Origin: Pantoea agglomerans
Lineage (GTDB): Bacteria; Pseudomonadota; Gammaproteobacteria; Enterobacterales; Enterobacteriaceae
Length of the DNA: 64,000 bases
Assembly (NCBI RefSeq): GCF_020149765.1
Contig: NZ_CP083809.1
Span: forward strand, 1,240,001 to 1,304,000
Direction of reading: 5' to 3'
Below the pieces are notes generated by a model. The model did no database searches. It was given only the letters and a program-made list of their open reading frames with translations, and was not told the origin of the DNA. This document shows, piece by piece, positions 21,754 through 30,561 of this stretch. The position numbers and the translations under genes were made by a program. The first letter of the stretch is position 1; every line of letters starts with the position of its first letter.

Positions 21754-23274
21754 GTGCTACTACCTTGGCTAATAATCATTCCATTCGTCGGCGGCTTGCT
21801 CTGCTGGCTGGCTGAGCGCCTCGGCGCGAAAACGCCGCGCTGGATAGCCCTGATCACCATGGGCCTGACGCTGGCGATTTCGCTGCAGCTCTGGCTGCAG
21901 GGCGGCTATTCACTGACGCAGGCCGCGGGTATGCCGCAGTGGCAGTCGGAGTTCTCCGCCGCCTGGATCCCGCGTTTCGGCATCAATTTCCATCTGGCGC
22001 TGGATGGCCTGTCGCTGCTGATGGTGGTGCTGACCGGCCTGCTCGGCCTGATGGCGGTGCTCTGCTCCTGGAACGAAATCGAGAAGTATCAGGGCTTTTT
22101 CCACCTTAACCTGATGTGGATTCTGGGCGGCGTTATCGGCGTCTTCCTGGCGATCGATATGTTCCTGTTCTTCTTCTTCTGGGAGATGATGCTGGTGCCG
22201 ATGTACTTCCTCATCGCGCTCTGGGGACATAAGGCATCTGACGGTAAAACCCGTATCACCGCCGCCACCAAGTTCTTTATCTACACCCAGGCCTCTGGTC
22301 TGGTGATGCTGATTGCGATTCTGGCGCTGGTGTTTGTGCACTACAACGCCACCGGCGTCTGGACGTTTAACTACGAACAGCTGCTGAAGACGCCGATGTC
22401 GCATACGGTGGAATATCTGCTGATGCTGGGCTTCTTTATCGCCTTCGCGGTCAAAATGCCGGTGGTGCCGCTGCACGGCTGGCTGCCGGATGCGCACAGC
22501 CAGGCGCCGACCGCGGGTTCGGTCGACCTCGCCGGCATCCTGCTGAAAACTGCCGCCTACGGCCTGCTGCGCTTCAGCCTGCCGCTGTTTCCTAACGCCT
22601 CGGCGGAGTTCGCGCCAGTCGCTATGTGGCTGGGCATTATCGGTATCTTCTACGGCGCCTGGATGGCCTTCTCGCAGACCGATATCAAACGCCTGATCGC
22701 CTACACCTCAATTTCGCATATGGGCTTCGTGCTGATCGCCATCTACACCGGCAGCCAGCTCGCCTTCCAGGGTGCGGTGGTGCAGATGATTGCGCACGGC
22801 CTCTCTGCCGCCGCGCTCTTTATCCTGTGCGGTCAGCTCTATGAGCGTCTGCACACGCGTGATATGCGTCAGATGGGCGGCCTCTGGTCGCGCATTAAGT
22901 GGATTCCGGGCCTGTCGCTCTTCTTTGCGGTGGCGAACCTGGGGATGCCGGGCACCGGTAACTTCGCCGGCGAATTTATGATCCTGACGGGCAGTTTCCA
23001 GGTGGTGCCGGTGATTATCGTCATCGCTACCTTTGGCCTGGTGTTCGCCTCGGTCTATTCGCTGATCATGATGCAGCGCGCCTACTACGGCGAAGCGAAG
23101 TCGAAAGATCCGCTGCCGGGCATGTCGCCGCGTGAATTTACGATGATTATGGTGCTGGTGGTTCTGCTGGTGCTGCTGGGCGTTTACCCGCAGCCGATTC
23201 TGGATACTTCCCATGCCGCCATGAGCAATATTCAGCAGTGGTTTACCGCTTCAATTTCAACTACAAGGCCGTAA
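21754..23274 (+). CDS. nuoM: NADH-quinone oxidoreductase subunit M (antiporter-like)
   Basis: Second antiporter-like proton channel of complex I; 506 residues (509 in E. coli). The start is the GTG at 21754, giving MLLPWLIIIPFVGG as in relatives and placed 6 bases after GGGAAAG; the frame stays open for about 30 codons upstream but that part lacks family similarity. Conserved motifs include FFWEMMLVPMYFLIALWG with the essential glutamate, AVKMPVVPLHGWLPDAHSQA with the lysine, and SQTDIKRLIAYTSISHMGFV. Confidence 0.95.
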   Translation: MLLPWLIIIPFVGGLLCWLAERLGAKTPRWIALITMGLTLAISLQLWLQGGYSLTQAAGMPQWQSEFSAAWIPRFGINFHLALDGLSLLMVVLTGLLGLMAVLCSWNEIEKYQGFFHLNLMWILGGVIGVFLAIDMFLFFFFWEMMLVPMYFLIALWGHKASDGKTRITAATKFFIYTQASGLVMLIAILALVFVHYNATGVWTFNYEQLLKTPMSHTVEYLLMLGFFIAFAVKMPVVPLHGWLPDAHSQAPTAGSVDLAGILLKTAAYGLLRFSLPLFPNASAEFAPVAMWLGIIGIFYGAWMAFSQTDIKRLIAYTSISHMGFVLIAIYTGSQLAFQGAVVQMIAHGLSAAALFILCGQLYERLHTRDMRQMGGLWSRIKWIPGLSLFFAVANLGMPGTGNFAGEFMILTGSFQVVPVIIVIATFGLVFASVYSLIMMQRAYYGEAKSKDPLPGMSPREFTMIMVLVVLLVLLGVYPQPILDTSHAAMSNIQQWFTASISTTRP

Positions 23275-23280
23275 TTCGCC

Positions 23281-24738
23281 ATGACAATAACATTTCAACA
23301 ATTGATCGCGTTGCTGCCGCTGTTGATCGTCGGATTGACGGTGGTGGTTGTGATGCTGTCCATTGCCTGGCGACGCAACCACTTTGTTAACGCCACGCTG
23401 ACGGTTATCGGACTGAACCTGGCGCTGGTTTCGCTCTGGTTTGTGGCGCAGGCGGGGGCGATGGACGTAACGCCGCTGCTGCGGATTGATCCTTACGCCG
23501 TGTTCTACACCGCGCTGGTGATCCTGGCGAGTCTGGCGACCTGCACCTTTGCCTATCCCTGGCTGGCAGGTTTCCCGGACAACAAGGATGAGTTCTATCT
23601 GCTGGTGCTGATCGCCACGCTGGGCGGTATCGTGCTGGCGAGCGCTAATCATCTGGCGTCGCTGTTTATCGGCGTCGAGCTGCTGTCGCTGCCGCTGTTC
23701 GGCATGATCGGCTACGCCTTCCGCCAGAAACGCTCGCTGGAAGCGGCGCTGAAATATACCATTCTGTCAGCGGCTGCCTCCTCTTTCCTGCTGTTCGGTA
23801 TCGCGCTGATCTATGCCGACTCCGGCAGCCTGAGCTTTGTGAAGCTGGGTGAGAGCCTGAACGACGCCGTGATCCAGCAGCCGCTGCTGCTGGTTGGTCT
23901 CGGCATGATGATTATAGGCCTTGGCTTTAAGCTGTCGCTGGTGCCGTTCCACCTCTGGACGCCTGACGTTTATCAGGGCGCGCCTGCGCCGGTGTCGACC
24001 TTCCTCGCCACCGCCAGCAAGATCGCCATCTTCGGCGTCATCATGCGTCTGTTTATGTACGCGCCGCTGACCGACAGCGAGGCCGTGCGCACCGTGCTGG
24101 GGCTGATCGCTTTCGTGTCGATTCTGTTCGGCAACCTGATGGCGATTTCGCAGAGCAACATCAAACGTCTGCTCGGCTACTCCTCTATCGCCCATCTTGG
24201 CTATCTGCTGGTGGCGCTGATTGCGGTGAAAACCCATCAGCTCTCGCTGGAGACCGCAGGGGTTTACCTGGCGGGCTACCTGTTCAGCAGCCTGGGCGCG
24301 TTTGGCGTGGTGAGCCTGATGTCCAGCCCGTACCGCGGTCCGGACGCCGACTCGCTCTACTCCTATCGCGGCCTGTTCTGGCATCGTCCGGTACTGTCGG
24401 CGGTGATGACGATTATGATGCTGTCGCTGGCGGGTATTCCGGCCACGCTTGGCTTTATCGGTAAGTTCTACGTGATTGCGTCGGGCGTGAATGCTCAGCT
24501 GTGGTGGCTCACCGCGGCGGTGGTGGTCGGCAGCGCCATCGGCCTCTACTACTATCTGCGCGTGACCGTCAGTCTCTACCTCAGTCCGCCAGAGCTGCAT
24601 ACGCGCGACACGCCGGCTAACTGGGCGCTGACCGCAGGCGGGGTAGTGGTGCTGATTTCGGCGATCCTGGTTCTGCTGCTCGGCGTTTACCCGCAGCCGC
24701 TGATCTCGCTGGTGCAGATGGCGCAGCCGCTGATGTAA
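23281..24738 (+). CDS. nuoN: NADH-quinone oxidoreductase subunit N (antiporter-like)
   Basis: Third antiporter-like membrane subunit, 485 residues, the same length as in E. coli, and last gene of the operon. The conserved [20 protein letters not shown] (membrane glutamate), [20 protein letters not shown] (lysine) and [19 protein letters not shown] are present. The start lies 6 bases after the nuoM stop, and a strong terminator begins 20 bases after its own stop. Confidence 0.98.
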   Translation: MTITFQQLIALLPLLIVGLTVVVVMLSIAWRRNHFVNATLTVIGLNLALVSLWFVAQAGAMDVTPLLRIDPYAVFYTALVILASLATCTFAYPWLAGFPDNKDEFYLLVLIATLGGIVLASANHLASLFIGVELLSLPLFGMIGYAFRQKRSLEAALKYTILSAAASSFLLFGIALIYADSGSLSFVKLGESLNDAVIQQPLLLVGLGMMIIGLGFKLSLVPFHLWTPDVYQGAPAPVSTFLATASKIAIFGVIMRLFMYAPLTDSEAVRTVLGLIAFVSILFGNLMAISQSNIKRLLGYSSIAHLGYLLVALIAVKTHQLSLETAGVYLAGYLFSSLGAFGVVSLMSSPYRGPDADSLYSYRGLFWHRPVLSAVMTIMMLSLAGIPATLGFIGKFYVIASGVNAQLWWLTAAVVVGSAIGLYYYLRVTVSLYLSPPELHTRDTPANWALTAGGVVVLISAILVLLLGVYPQPLISLVQMAQPLM

Positions 24739-24757
24739 ACTGCGTTTACCCTTGTGA

Positions 24758-24786
24758 AATCAGGCCCTCGGGCCTGATTTTTTTTG
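24758..24786 (+). terminator. intrinsic terminator of the nuo operon
   Basis: AATCAGGCCC and GGCCTGATT form a GC-rich stem with a short TCG loop, followed by eight or more T residues. It closes the operon 20 bp after nuoN and ends just before the elaA ribosome site. Confidence 0.93.
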
Positions 24787-24801
24787 TCTTCAGGAGAGCC
24801 T

Positions 24802-25251
24802 ATGGATATCCGCTGGCAGGATCGGCATCACAGCGAACTGAGCGCGCAGCAGCTTTATGCGCTGCTGGCGCTGCGCTGCGAAGTCTTTATCGTTGAGCAG
24901 ACCTGTCCCTATCTGGACGTTGACGGTCAGGATCTGGTGGCGGATAACCGTCATATTCTGGGGATGCGCGGCGAGGAGCTGGTGGCTTACGCGCGTATTC
25001 TGACGCCTGCGGATGAGGCCGCGCCGGTAGCGATCGGACGCGTGATTGTTTCCGCCAGCGCGCGCGGCCTGAATCTCGGCAACCGGCTGATGGAGCAGGC
25101 GCTGCGCAGCTGCGAGCAGCACTGGCCGTCACGCGAGATTTATCTTTCGGCGCAGGCGCACCTGCAGGGTTTCTATGGGCGTCTCGGCTTTCAGGCGGTG
25201 GGCGAGATCTATCTGGAAGACGCTATTCCGCATATTGAGATGCGCAAATAA
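24802..25251 (+). CDS. elaA: GNAT-family N-acetyltransferase ElaA
   Basis: A 149-residue acetyltransferase-fold protein matching E. coli ElaA (153 residues); its natural substrate is unknown. It has LYALLALRCEVFIVEQTCPY near the start and the acetyl-CoA loop IGRVIVSASARGLNLGNRLM (about residues 76-95), then AQAHLQGFYGRLGF. The ATG at 24802 has AGGAGA 5 bases upstream; earlier in-frame codons would fall inside the nuo terminator. It converges on opgD. Confidence 0.93.
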   Translation: MDIRWQDRHHSELSAQQLYALLALRCEVFIVEQTCPYLDVDGQDLVADNRHILGMRGEELVAYARILTPADEAAPVAIGRVIVSASARGLNLGNRLMEQALRSCEQHWPSREIYLSAQAHLQGFYGRLGFQAVGEIYLEDAIPHIEMRK

Positions 25252-25287
25252 AAACGGCGAGCCAGATGCTCGCCGTTTCTCTTTTTA
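25252..25287. terminator. bidirectional terminator between elaA and opgD
   Basis: An 11-bp stem AAACGGCGAGC/GCTCGCCGTTT (25252-25262 and 25268-25278) has T-rich sequence on the plus side (CTCTTTTT) and the complementary A tract on the other, so it can end both converging transcripts. Confidence 0.85.
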
Positions 25288-26943
25288 GCCCACCGTCATC
25301 TGACGGTCGTCTACATATTTACGCTGATCCGCCGGCGGCGGGAAATACTGATAGAGCCAGGTTTCGCTCAGGGTTTCATCTTTGGTGCGCAGGAAGAGAC
25401 GCATCTCCACCGGCGTGGTGGCGTCGCTGTCTGGATACCAGTCGAACAGGATGCGATAGCCGTTCATCGGCTCGACGAAGAGGATCTCCACCTGTTTAAA
25501 GGTGCCGGATGAGAGGGTAATTACCGGTTCGATGCCCTTTGGCGCGGCCGCTTTCAAATCGCCGCCGACGAAATCGATGGCGAAACGACGGCACCACTTC
25601 TCAGGGAAGTGCTCGCCCGGCGCCCAGCCTTCCGGGAAGCCGCCAATACCGGTACGGGTAGCGTCGACGCGCGCCAGACCGCTGCGCACCGGCGGCAGCC
25701 CGCTCCAGTAAAGCTTGTAGGAGAAGCTGAATTCGCTGCCCGCCTTCACCGGCTCGGCCGGCTGCCAGAAGCAGACGATATTATCCAGCGTTTCGCCGGT
25801 GGTCGGGATCTCCATCAGATTGATGGCGCCTTTGCCCCATTTGCCAACCGGCTCGACCCACAGGCTGGGACGTTTGTCATACCAGCCGATAACATCCTGA
25901 TAGTCTTTAAAATCGTGGTTGAGCTGCAGCAGGCCAAAGCCGCGCGGGTTCTCATCCTGATAGGCGTTGAACTGCAGCTTCTGCGGGTTATTCAGCGGAC
26001 GCGCGATCCACTCGCCGCTGCCGCTCCACATCGCCAGGCGATCGGAGTCGTGAATCTGCGGATGATAGGTGTTGCACATGCGGCGCTCGTTGGTGCCGCA
26101 GCTGAACATGCTGGTCATCGGCGCGATGCCGAGCTGGCGGATATCTTTGCGCGCGTAGAGATGGTTTTCCACCTCCATTACCACGCGGCTCGCCTCGCAG
26201 TGGATGGTGAACTTATAGGCACCGGTGAGGCTGGCACCATCCAGCAGGGCGTAGGCAACAAAGGTGGTGTCGTCCGCTTTCGGCGTTTCGAACCAGAATG
26301 CGGTGAAGTCAGGAAACTCTTCGCCGCCGTTGCTGAAGGTGTTGACCGCCACGCCACGCGCGGAGAGGCCATACTGATAGGTATCGTCCACGGCGCGGAA
26401 GTAGCTCGCCCCAAGGAAAGAGACGATATCGCGGCGCGCCAGCTCTGGTTTTTTAAAGGCGCGGAAGCCGGCAAAGCCGAGATCGTTTTTGCCCACCAGC
26501 TGCTGGGTATCCACCTTCGCGTTATTGTAGTTAAACAGTTCAGGACGGAAGTGAATCTCACGCGCCTCGCGGCTGTCGGCGTCGACGGAGAACATGCGGA
26601 TGCGGCGCTTAAAGCCCATGCCGACGTGGAAAAACTGTACGTCGAGCTGACGATCGGGGATGTTGTTCCACAGCGAGTGACCGGCGTCGTACTGAATTTC
26701 GTTGTACGCCTGCGGCGTCAGCGTTGCCAGCGTCTCCGGCAGCGCGCCTGGCGCGCCGCCCCAGGGCTGTTTCGCCAGCGCGGCGGCTTTCTTTTTCAGT
26801 ACATCGAAATCGAAGCGCACGGCGGCACCGTCTGCAATGCCATCTTCTGCCCAGGCGGATTGCGCAAACAGCGTGGACAGGCCGGTCATGCCGCTGACGG
26901 CGGAGAAGGCCATTGACGCTTTCATAAACATTCTTCGATTCAT
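25285..26943 (-). CDS. opgD: glucan biosynthesis protein D, OpgD (MdoD)
   Basis: Periplasmic protein that shapes the backbone of osmoregulated periplasmic glucans, a paralogue of OpgG; recent work on the family supports a glucan hydrolase activity. The 552-residue precursor carries a Tat signal: NRRMFMKAS with the twin arginines at residues 3-4, a hydrophobic stretch, and AQSAWA before the likely cleavage site near residue 32. The mature part closely follows E. coli OpgD (551 residues), for example [20 protein letters not shown] and [16 protein letters not shown]. The ATG at 26941-26943 has AAGGA upstream. The gene stands alone, divergent from elaB. Confidence 0.96.
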   Translation of the reverse strand: MNRRMFMKASMAFSAVSGMTGLSTLFAQSAWAEDGIADGAAVRFDFDVLKKKAAALAKQPWGGAPGALPETLATLTPQAYNEIQYDAGHSLWNNIPDRQLDVQFFHVGMGFKRRIRMFSVDADSREAREIHFRPELFNYNNAKVDTQQLVGKNDLGFAGFRAFKKPELARRDIVSFLGASYFRAVDDTYQYGLSARGVAVNTFSNGGEEFPDFTAFWFETPKADDTTFVAYALLDGASLTGAYKFTIHCEASRVVMEVENHLYARKDIRQLGIAPMTSMFSCGTNERRMCNTYHPQIHDSDRLAMWSGSGEWIARPLNNPQKLQFNAYQDENPRGFGLLQLNHDFKDYQDVIGWYDKRPSLWVEPVGKWGKGAINLMEIPTTGETLDNIVCFWQPAEPVKAGSEFSFSYKLYWSGLPPVRSGLARVDATRTGIGGFPEGWAPGEHFPEKWCRRFAIDFVGGDLKAAAPKGIEPVITLSSGTFKQVEILFVEPMNGYRILFDWYPDSDATTPVEMRLFLRTKDETLSETWLYQYFPPPADQRKYVDDRQMTVG

Positions 26944-27215
26944 GCCAGAAATTATTCCTTAGCGTTCGAGTGTGTTGTGACTGTCCTGCTCTGCGCGCAG
27001 GTGATGAAAAAGCGCAGATAACAGCAGGGTACGACAGTCGGCCAGGTGAAAAATTCAGTCCGCCTTAAATTTATCAGATTAATCAAGAAGGCCGAGGAAT
27101 TTCGTCTCAGGTCACGCCAGAGGAAACTCAGGGGAATCCTGGATAAACCATCCTGCAAACGGCGATTTAACCGCTATAGTTAAAAGACTGCTTTGTAAAT
27201 GACACGGAGGAAATG

Positions 27216-27527
27216 ATGGTAAAAGAGACAGAAGCTTTTGACACCAATCTGGATGATGATTTGGCGCTGCTGACTGAGACGCTGGAAGAGGTGTTGAAGT
27301 CGTCAGGCGATCCGACCGATCAGAAATATATCGAGCTGAAAACCAAAGCGGAGCAGGCGCTGGAAGATGTAAAAGCACGCGTCAGCCAGGCCTCCGACAG
27401 CTACTACTATCGCGCAAAAAATGTCGCTTACCGCGCCGATGATTACGTGCATGAGAAGCCCTGGCAGGGTATCGGTATCGGCGCAGCCGCCGGTCTGGTG
27501 CTTGGTCTGCTGCTGGCGCGTCGCTAA
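27216..27527 (+). CDS. elaB: C-tail-anchored inner-membrane protein ElaB
   Basis: A 103-residue DUF883-type protein. The N-terminal part is a charged helical, partly coiled-coil region (about residues 10-65), and the last 20 residues (IGIGAAAGLVLGLLLARR) form a C-terminal membrane anchor. ElaB and its paralogues bind ribosomes or the inner membrane in stationary phase and E. coli elaB is RpoS-dependent; the sequence only shows the anchor and helices. Two adjacent ATGs (27213, 27216) follow GGAGG; the second has the better spacing. A terminator follows at once. Confidence 0.93.
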   Translation: MVKETEAFDTNLDDDLALLTETLEEVLKSSGDPTDQKYIELKTKAEQALEDVKARVSQASDSYYYRAKNVAYRADDYVHEKPWQGIGIGAAAGLVLGLLLARR

Positions 27528-27541
27528 TCGGTCGCCACTGA

Positions 27542-27571
27542 AAACGGCGGGGCTCTCCCGCCGTTTGTTTT
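27542..27571 (+). terminator. intrinsic terminator of elaB
   Basis: AAACGGCGGG and CCCGCCGTTT (27542-27551 and 27557-27566) form a 10-bp stem with a 5-base loop followed by GTTTTCT, 14 bp after the elaB stop. Confidence 0.85.
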
Positions 27572-27705
27572 CTCCCTCTTTGCGTTATCCCCGCTTTGTT
27601 CTTCTCCCCATGCTGACTGCCCGCTGACGCGAAAAGCGCACTATTGAGTTGAGTTTACCCAGCGCGCTTCCTACAGTAGATCGACGGACAAAAGGAGATG
27701 AACAC

Positions 27706-28902
27706 GTGATAAGAGTCGAGATGCTGTCTACCGGGGATGAGGTGCTGCACGGCCAAATCGTCGATACCAACGCCGCCTGGCTGGCGGATTTGCTGTTTCA
27801 GCACGGTCTGCCGATGACCAGCCGCACCACGGTCGGCGACTCCCTGTCGTCGCTGGTGGAGACACTGCAGGCGCGCAGTCAGGTAGCGGATGTGCTGATC
27901 GTTAACGGCGGCCTCGGGCCGACCAGCGACGATCTCAGCGCGCTGGCGGCGGCAAAAGCCAGCGGCGTCGAGCTGGTGCTGCATCAGGCGTGGCTGGACA
28001 ATATCGAGGCGTGGTTCGCCAGCCGCGGCCGCGTAATGGCGCCGAGCAACCGCAAGCAGGCGGAGATCCCCGCCAATGCCGAGATGCTGGATAATCCGGT
28101 TGGCACCGCCTGCGGCTTTGCGCTGCGGCTGAATCGCTGCTGGATCTTCTTTACGCCCGGCGTCCCCTCTGAATTCAAGGTGATGGCAGAGCAGCAGATT
28201 CTGCCGCGCCTTAAACAGCAGTTCGACCTGCCTGAACCGCCGCTCTGTTTGCGTCTTACTACCTTCGGCCGCGGCGAGAGCGATATCGCCGCCGAGCTGG
28301 AGCCGCTGGCGCTGCCGGAAGGGGTGGTGATGGGCTATCGCTCATCAATGCCGATTATCGAGATCAAGCTTACCGGCCCGGCCAGCCAGCGCGTGGCGAT
28401 GGAGCAGGTCTGGCAGCAGGTGCGCCTGCTGCTGGCGGAGTGCACCATTTTTGAGGGCACCGAGGGGTTACCGGCGCTGCTGGCGCGAGAGCTAAAGGAT
28501 CGCGGCTTCCGTCTGGCGCTTAGCGAGCAGTACACCGCAGGCTTGCTGCACTGGCAGCTGGCGGCGGCAGAGGTGCCGCTGAGCGCGGCGGAGATCCTCC
28601 CGGCGCACGCAGAGGGGCTGGAGCAGCAGGTACAGCGCACGCGGGCGCTGGCGGCGCACCAGGGCACGGTGCTGGCGCTGTCGACCGGCGCGCTGGAAGA
28701 GGGCGAAGTGTCGCTGGCGCTGCATACGCCGGAAGCGAGCTGGGGACAGCGGGTGAAGTTTACCCACGGGCGTCACAATCTGGAGACGCGGCAGAAGGTG
28801 GTGGCGATGATGGCGATGAATATGCTGCGCCGCTGGCTGCACGGCAGCGAGGTCAGCACCGGCCACGGCTGGATTGATGTGCTGGAGTCGGTGAAGCTGT
28901 AA
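27706..28902 (+). CDS. yfaY: CinA-like protein YfaY (nicotinamide mononucleotide deamidase family)
   Basis: A 398-residue CinA-family protein. The N-terminal MoCF/COG1058 domain is clear (MLSTGDEVLHGQIVDTNAAW; VNGGLGPTSDDLSALAAA; FFTPGVPSEFKVM), while the C-terminal deamidase-like domain (from about residue 255) has degenerate sequence, as in E. coli YfaY, which is reported to lack NMN deamidase activity. The start is GTG at 27706 with AAGGAG eight bases upstream. An ATG just after the ribosome site is in another frame and stops after three codons. It converges with yfaE across a large palindrome. Confidence 0.9.
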   Translation: MIRVEMLSTGDEVLHGQIVDTNAAWLADLLFQHGLPMTSRTTVGDSLSSLVETLQARSQVADVLIVNGGLGPTSDDLSALAAAKASGVELVLHQAWLDNIEAWFASRGRVMAPSNRKQAEIPANAEMLDNPVGTACGFALRLNRCWIFFTPGVPSEFKVMAEQQILPRLKQQFDLPEPPLCLRLTTFGRGESDIAAELEPLALPEGVVMGYRSSMPIIEIKLTGPASQRVAMEQVWQQVRLLLAECTIFEGTEGLPALLARELKDRGFRLALSEQYTAGLLHWQLAAAEVPLSAAEILPAHAEGLEQQVQRTRALAAHQGTVLALSTGALEEGEVSLALHTPEASWGQRVKFTHGRHNLETRQKVVAMMAMNMLRRWLHGSEVSTGHGWIDVLESVKL

Positions 28903-28939
28903 AACAGGGTAGCGGAGGCGTCTGTCGCTTCGTGAGCCC

Positions 28940-29051
28940 ACGCGGAAGGCAGGAAGCGATCGCAAAGACGCAAAAAGCGGCATCCATGCCAGCTCGGCCC
29001 GCGCCATCCCTGGCGCGGGACGCTTTGCTCTTCGCTTCCTGCCTTCCGCGT
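28940..29051. repeat. 112-bp imperfect palindrome between yfaY and yfaE
   Basis: Perfect 19-bp arms ACGCGGAAGGCAGGAAGCG (28940-28958) and its complement (29033-29051) enclose a second inverted repeat CCCGCGCCA/TGGCGCGGG (28998-29006 and 29011-29019) and a shorter GCAAAG/CTTTGC pair (28962-28967 and 29023-29028). The whole element can fold as a long branched stem in DNA or RNA. It sits between two converging genes, so it may be a shared terminator-like structure or a copy of a dispersed palindromic repeat. I do not see another copy in the window. Confidence 0.75.
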
Positions 29052-29089
29052 TTTGACTATTGCGTGGTCTGTGAGAGCAAAGAAGCCAG

Positions 29090-29350
29090 CTACAGCTCGA
29101 TTTCAATCTCACCTTTCGCCAGACAGCAGCAGGGCAGAATCTCACCCTGCTGCACAAACGCCAGCGGCGTTTCGGCATAGTGAACTTCACCTTTTAGCAG
29201 GCGCGTGCGGCAGGAGCCGCAGTAGCCTTCCCGACACTGAAACTCCACGCACAGGTTGTGCGCTTCCAGCGTCGTCAGCAGGTTAGGGTGATGCTCTGCG
29301 CACTCCAGCCGCTGGCCGGAGCTGCGCAGGATAACAACGGCACGGCTCAT
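29090..29350 (-). CDS. yfaE: [2Fe-2S] ferredoxin YfaE
   Basis: An 86-residue plant-type ferredoxin that maintains and reactivates the diferric-tyrosyl radical of NrdB. The cluster ligands C39, C44 and C47 (in FQCREGYCGSCRTR, the C-x4-C-x2-C motif) and a fourth within LPCCCLAKG are present. The start lies two bases after the nrdB stop, so it is the last gene of the nrdA-nrdB-yfaE operon, the standard order. Confidence 0.95.
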   Translation of the reverse strand: MSRAVVILRSSGQRLECAEHHPNLLTTLEAHNLCVEFQCREGYCGSCRTRLLKGEVHYAETPLAFVQQGEILPCCCLAKGEIEIEL

Positions 29351-29352
29351 GG

Positions 29353-30483
29353 TTACAGCTGGAAGTCGTTAAAGTCGTCTTCGCCCACTTCCGAGTCGAT
29401 CTGACCCACCAGATAGGAGCTTACTTCCACTTCCTGCGGCGCAACCTGCACGTTGTCCGACACCAGCCAGGAGTTGATCCACGGAATCGGGTTAGAGCGC
29501 GTCTGGAACGGCAGATCCAGACCCACGGCCTGCATACGGATATTGGTGATGTACTCAATGTACTGGCAGAGAATGTCTTTGTTCAGGCCGATCATCGAAC
29601 CGCCGCTGAACAGATATTCCGCCCACTCTTTCTCCTGCTCGGCCGCCTTCTTGAACAGCTCAAAACATTCGTCGCGGCACTCGGCGGCGATCTCTTTCAT
29701 CTCTGGATCGTCTTCACCGGTGCGCATCAGGTTCAGCATATGCTGGGTGCCGGTCAGGTGCAGCGCCTCGTCGCGCGCAATCAGACGAATGATTTTCGCG
29801 TTACCTTCCATCAGCTCGCGCTCGGCGAAGGCGAAAGAGCAGGCGAAGCTGACGTAGAAGCGAATCGCTTCCAGCGCGTTAACGCTCATCAGGCAGATAT
29901 AGAGCTGCTTTTTCAGGGCGCGCAGGTTCACGGTCACGCTTTTGCCGTTAACCTGATGGGTGCCTTCGCCCAGCAGATGCCAGTAGTTGGTCATCTCGAT
30001 CAGATCGTCGTAGTACTTAGAGATATCCTGCGCGCGCGCGAGGATCTGCTCGTTGGTGACGATATCATCGAACACCAGCGACGGGTCGTTGACGATATTG
30101 CGGATGATATGGGTGTAAGAGCGCGAGTGGATAGTCTCGGAAAACGCCCAGGTCTCGACCCAGGTTTCCAGCTCGGGGATCGAAATCAGCGGCAGCAGCG
30201 CGACGTTCGGGCTGCGGCCCTGAATGGAGTCGAGCAGGGTTTGGTATTTCAGGTTGCTGATAAAGATGTGCTTCTCATGCTCCGGCAGCGCCTGATAGTC
30301 GATGCGGTCGCGCGAGACGTCAACCTCTTCCGGGCGCCAGAAAAAGGAGAGCTGTTTTTCAATCAGCTTTTCGAAAATGTCATATTTCTGCTGGTCGAAG
30401 CGCGCCACGTTGACGGACTGACCAAAGAACATCGGCTCTTTTAGCTGATCGTTTTTATTCTGTGAGAACGTAGTGTAAGCCAT
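29353..30483 (-). CDS. nrdB: class Ia ribonucleoside-diphosphate reductase, beta subunit
   Basis: Houses the dinuclear iron-tyrosyl radical cofactor that starts ribonucleotide reduction in NrdA. The 376 residues equal the E. coli length. The radical tyrosine is in [14 protein letters not shown] (Y123 counting Met), an iron-ligand aspartate in [10 protein letters not shown], further ligands in [13 protein letters not shown] and the [10 protein letters not shown] helix, and the C-terminal tail [12 protein letters not shown] is the NrdA-docking segment. It is 78 bp downstream of nrdA, a gap that holds two hairpins. Confidence 0.98.
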   Translation of the reverse strand: MAYTTFSQNKNDQLKEPMFFGQSVNVARFDQQKYDIFEKLIEKQLSFFWRPEEVDVSRDRIDYQALPEHEKHIFISNLKYQTLLDSIQGRSPNVALLPLISIPELETWVETWAFSETIHSRSYTHIIRNIVNDPSLVFDDIVTNEQILARAQDISKYYDDLIEMTNYWHLLGEGTHQVNGKSVTVNLRALKKQLYICLMSVNALEAIRFYVSFACSFAFAERELMEGNAKIIRLIARDEALHLTGTQHMLNLMRTGEDDPEMKEIAAECRDECFELFKKAAEQEKEWAEYLFSGGSMIGLNKDILCQYIEYITNIRMQAVGLDLPFQTRSNPIPWINSWLVSDNVQVAPQEVEVSSYLVGQIDSEVGEDDFNDFQL

Positions 30484-30502
30484 ACAAACTGTCCAAATGT
30501 AG

Positions 30503-30556
30503 ACGGGGCGCAGCGCGGCCCCGTGAAATAACGCAGGCGGGAGACGCGCTCCCGCC
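30503..30556 (-). other. two hairpins between nrdA and nrdB
   Basis: ACGGGGC/GCCCCGT (30503-30509 and 30518-30524) and GGCGGGA/TCCCGCC (30536-30542 and 30550-30556) form consecutive stems in the nrdA-nrdB gap. Neither is followed by a T tract on the minus strand. They may adjust the relative stability or translation of the nrdA and nrdB parts of the transcript. Confidence 0.55.
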
Positions 30557-30561
30557 CAACC

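Noticed and set aside
27698..27709. Three-codon ORF ATG-AAC-ACG-TGA overlapping the yfaY GTG start
   Set aside because: The ATG directly abuts the AAGGAG sequence, too close for initiation, while the GTG at 27706 has correct spacing.
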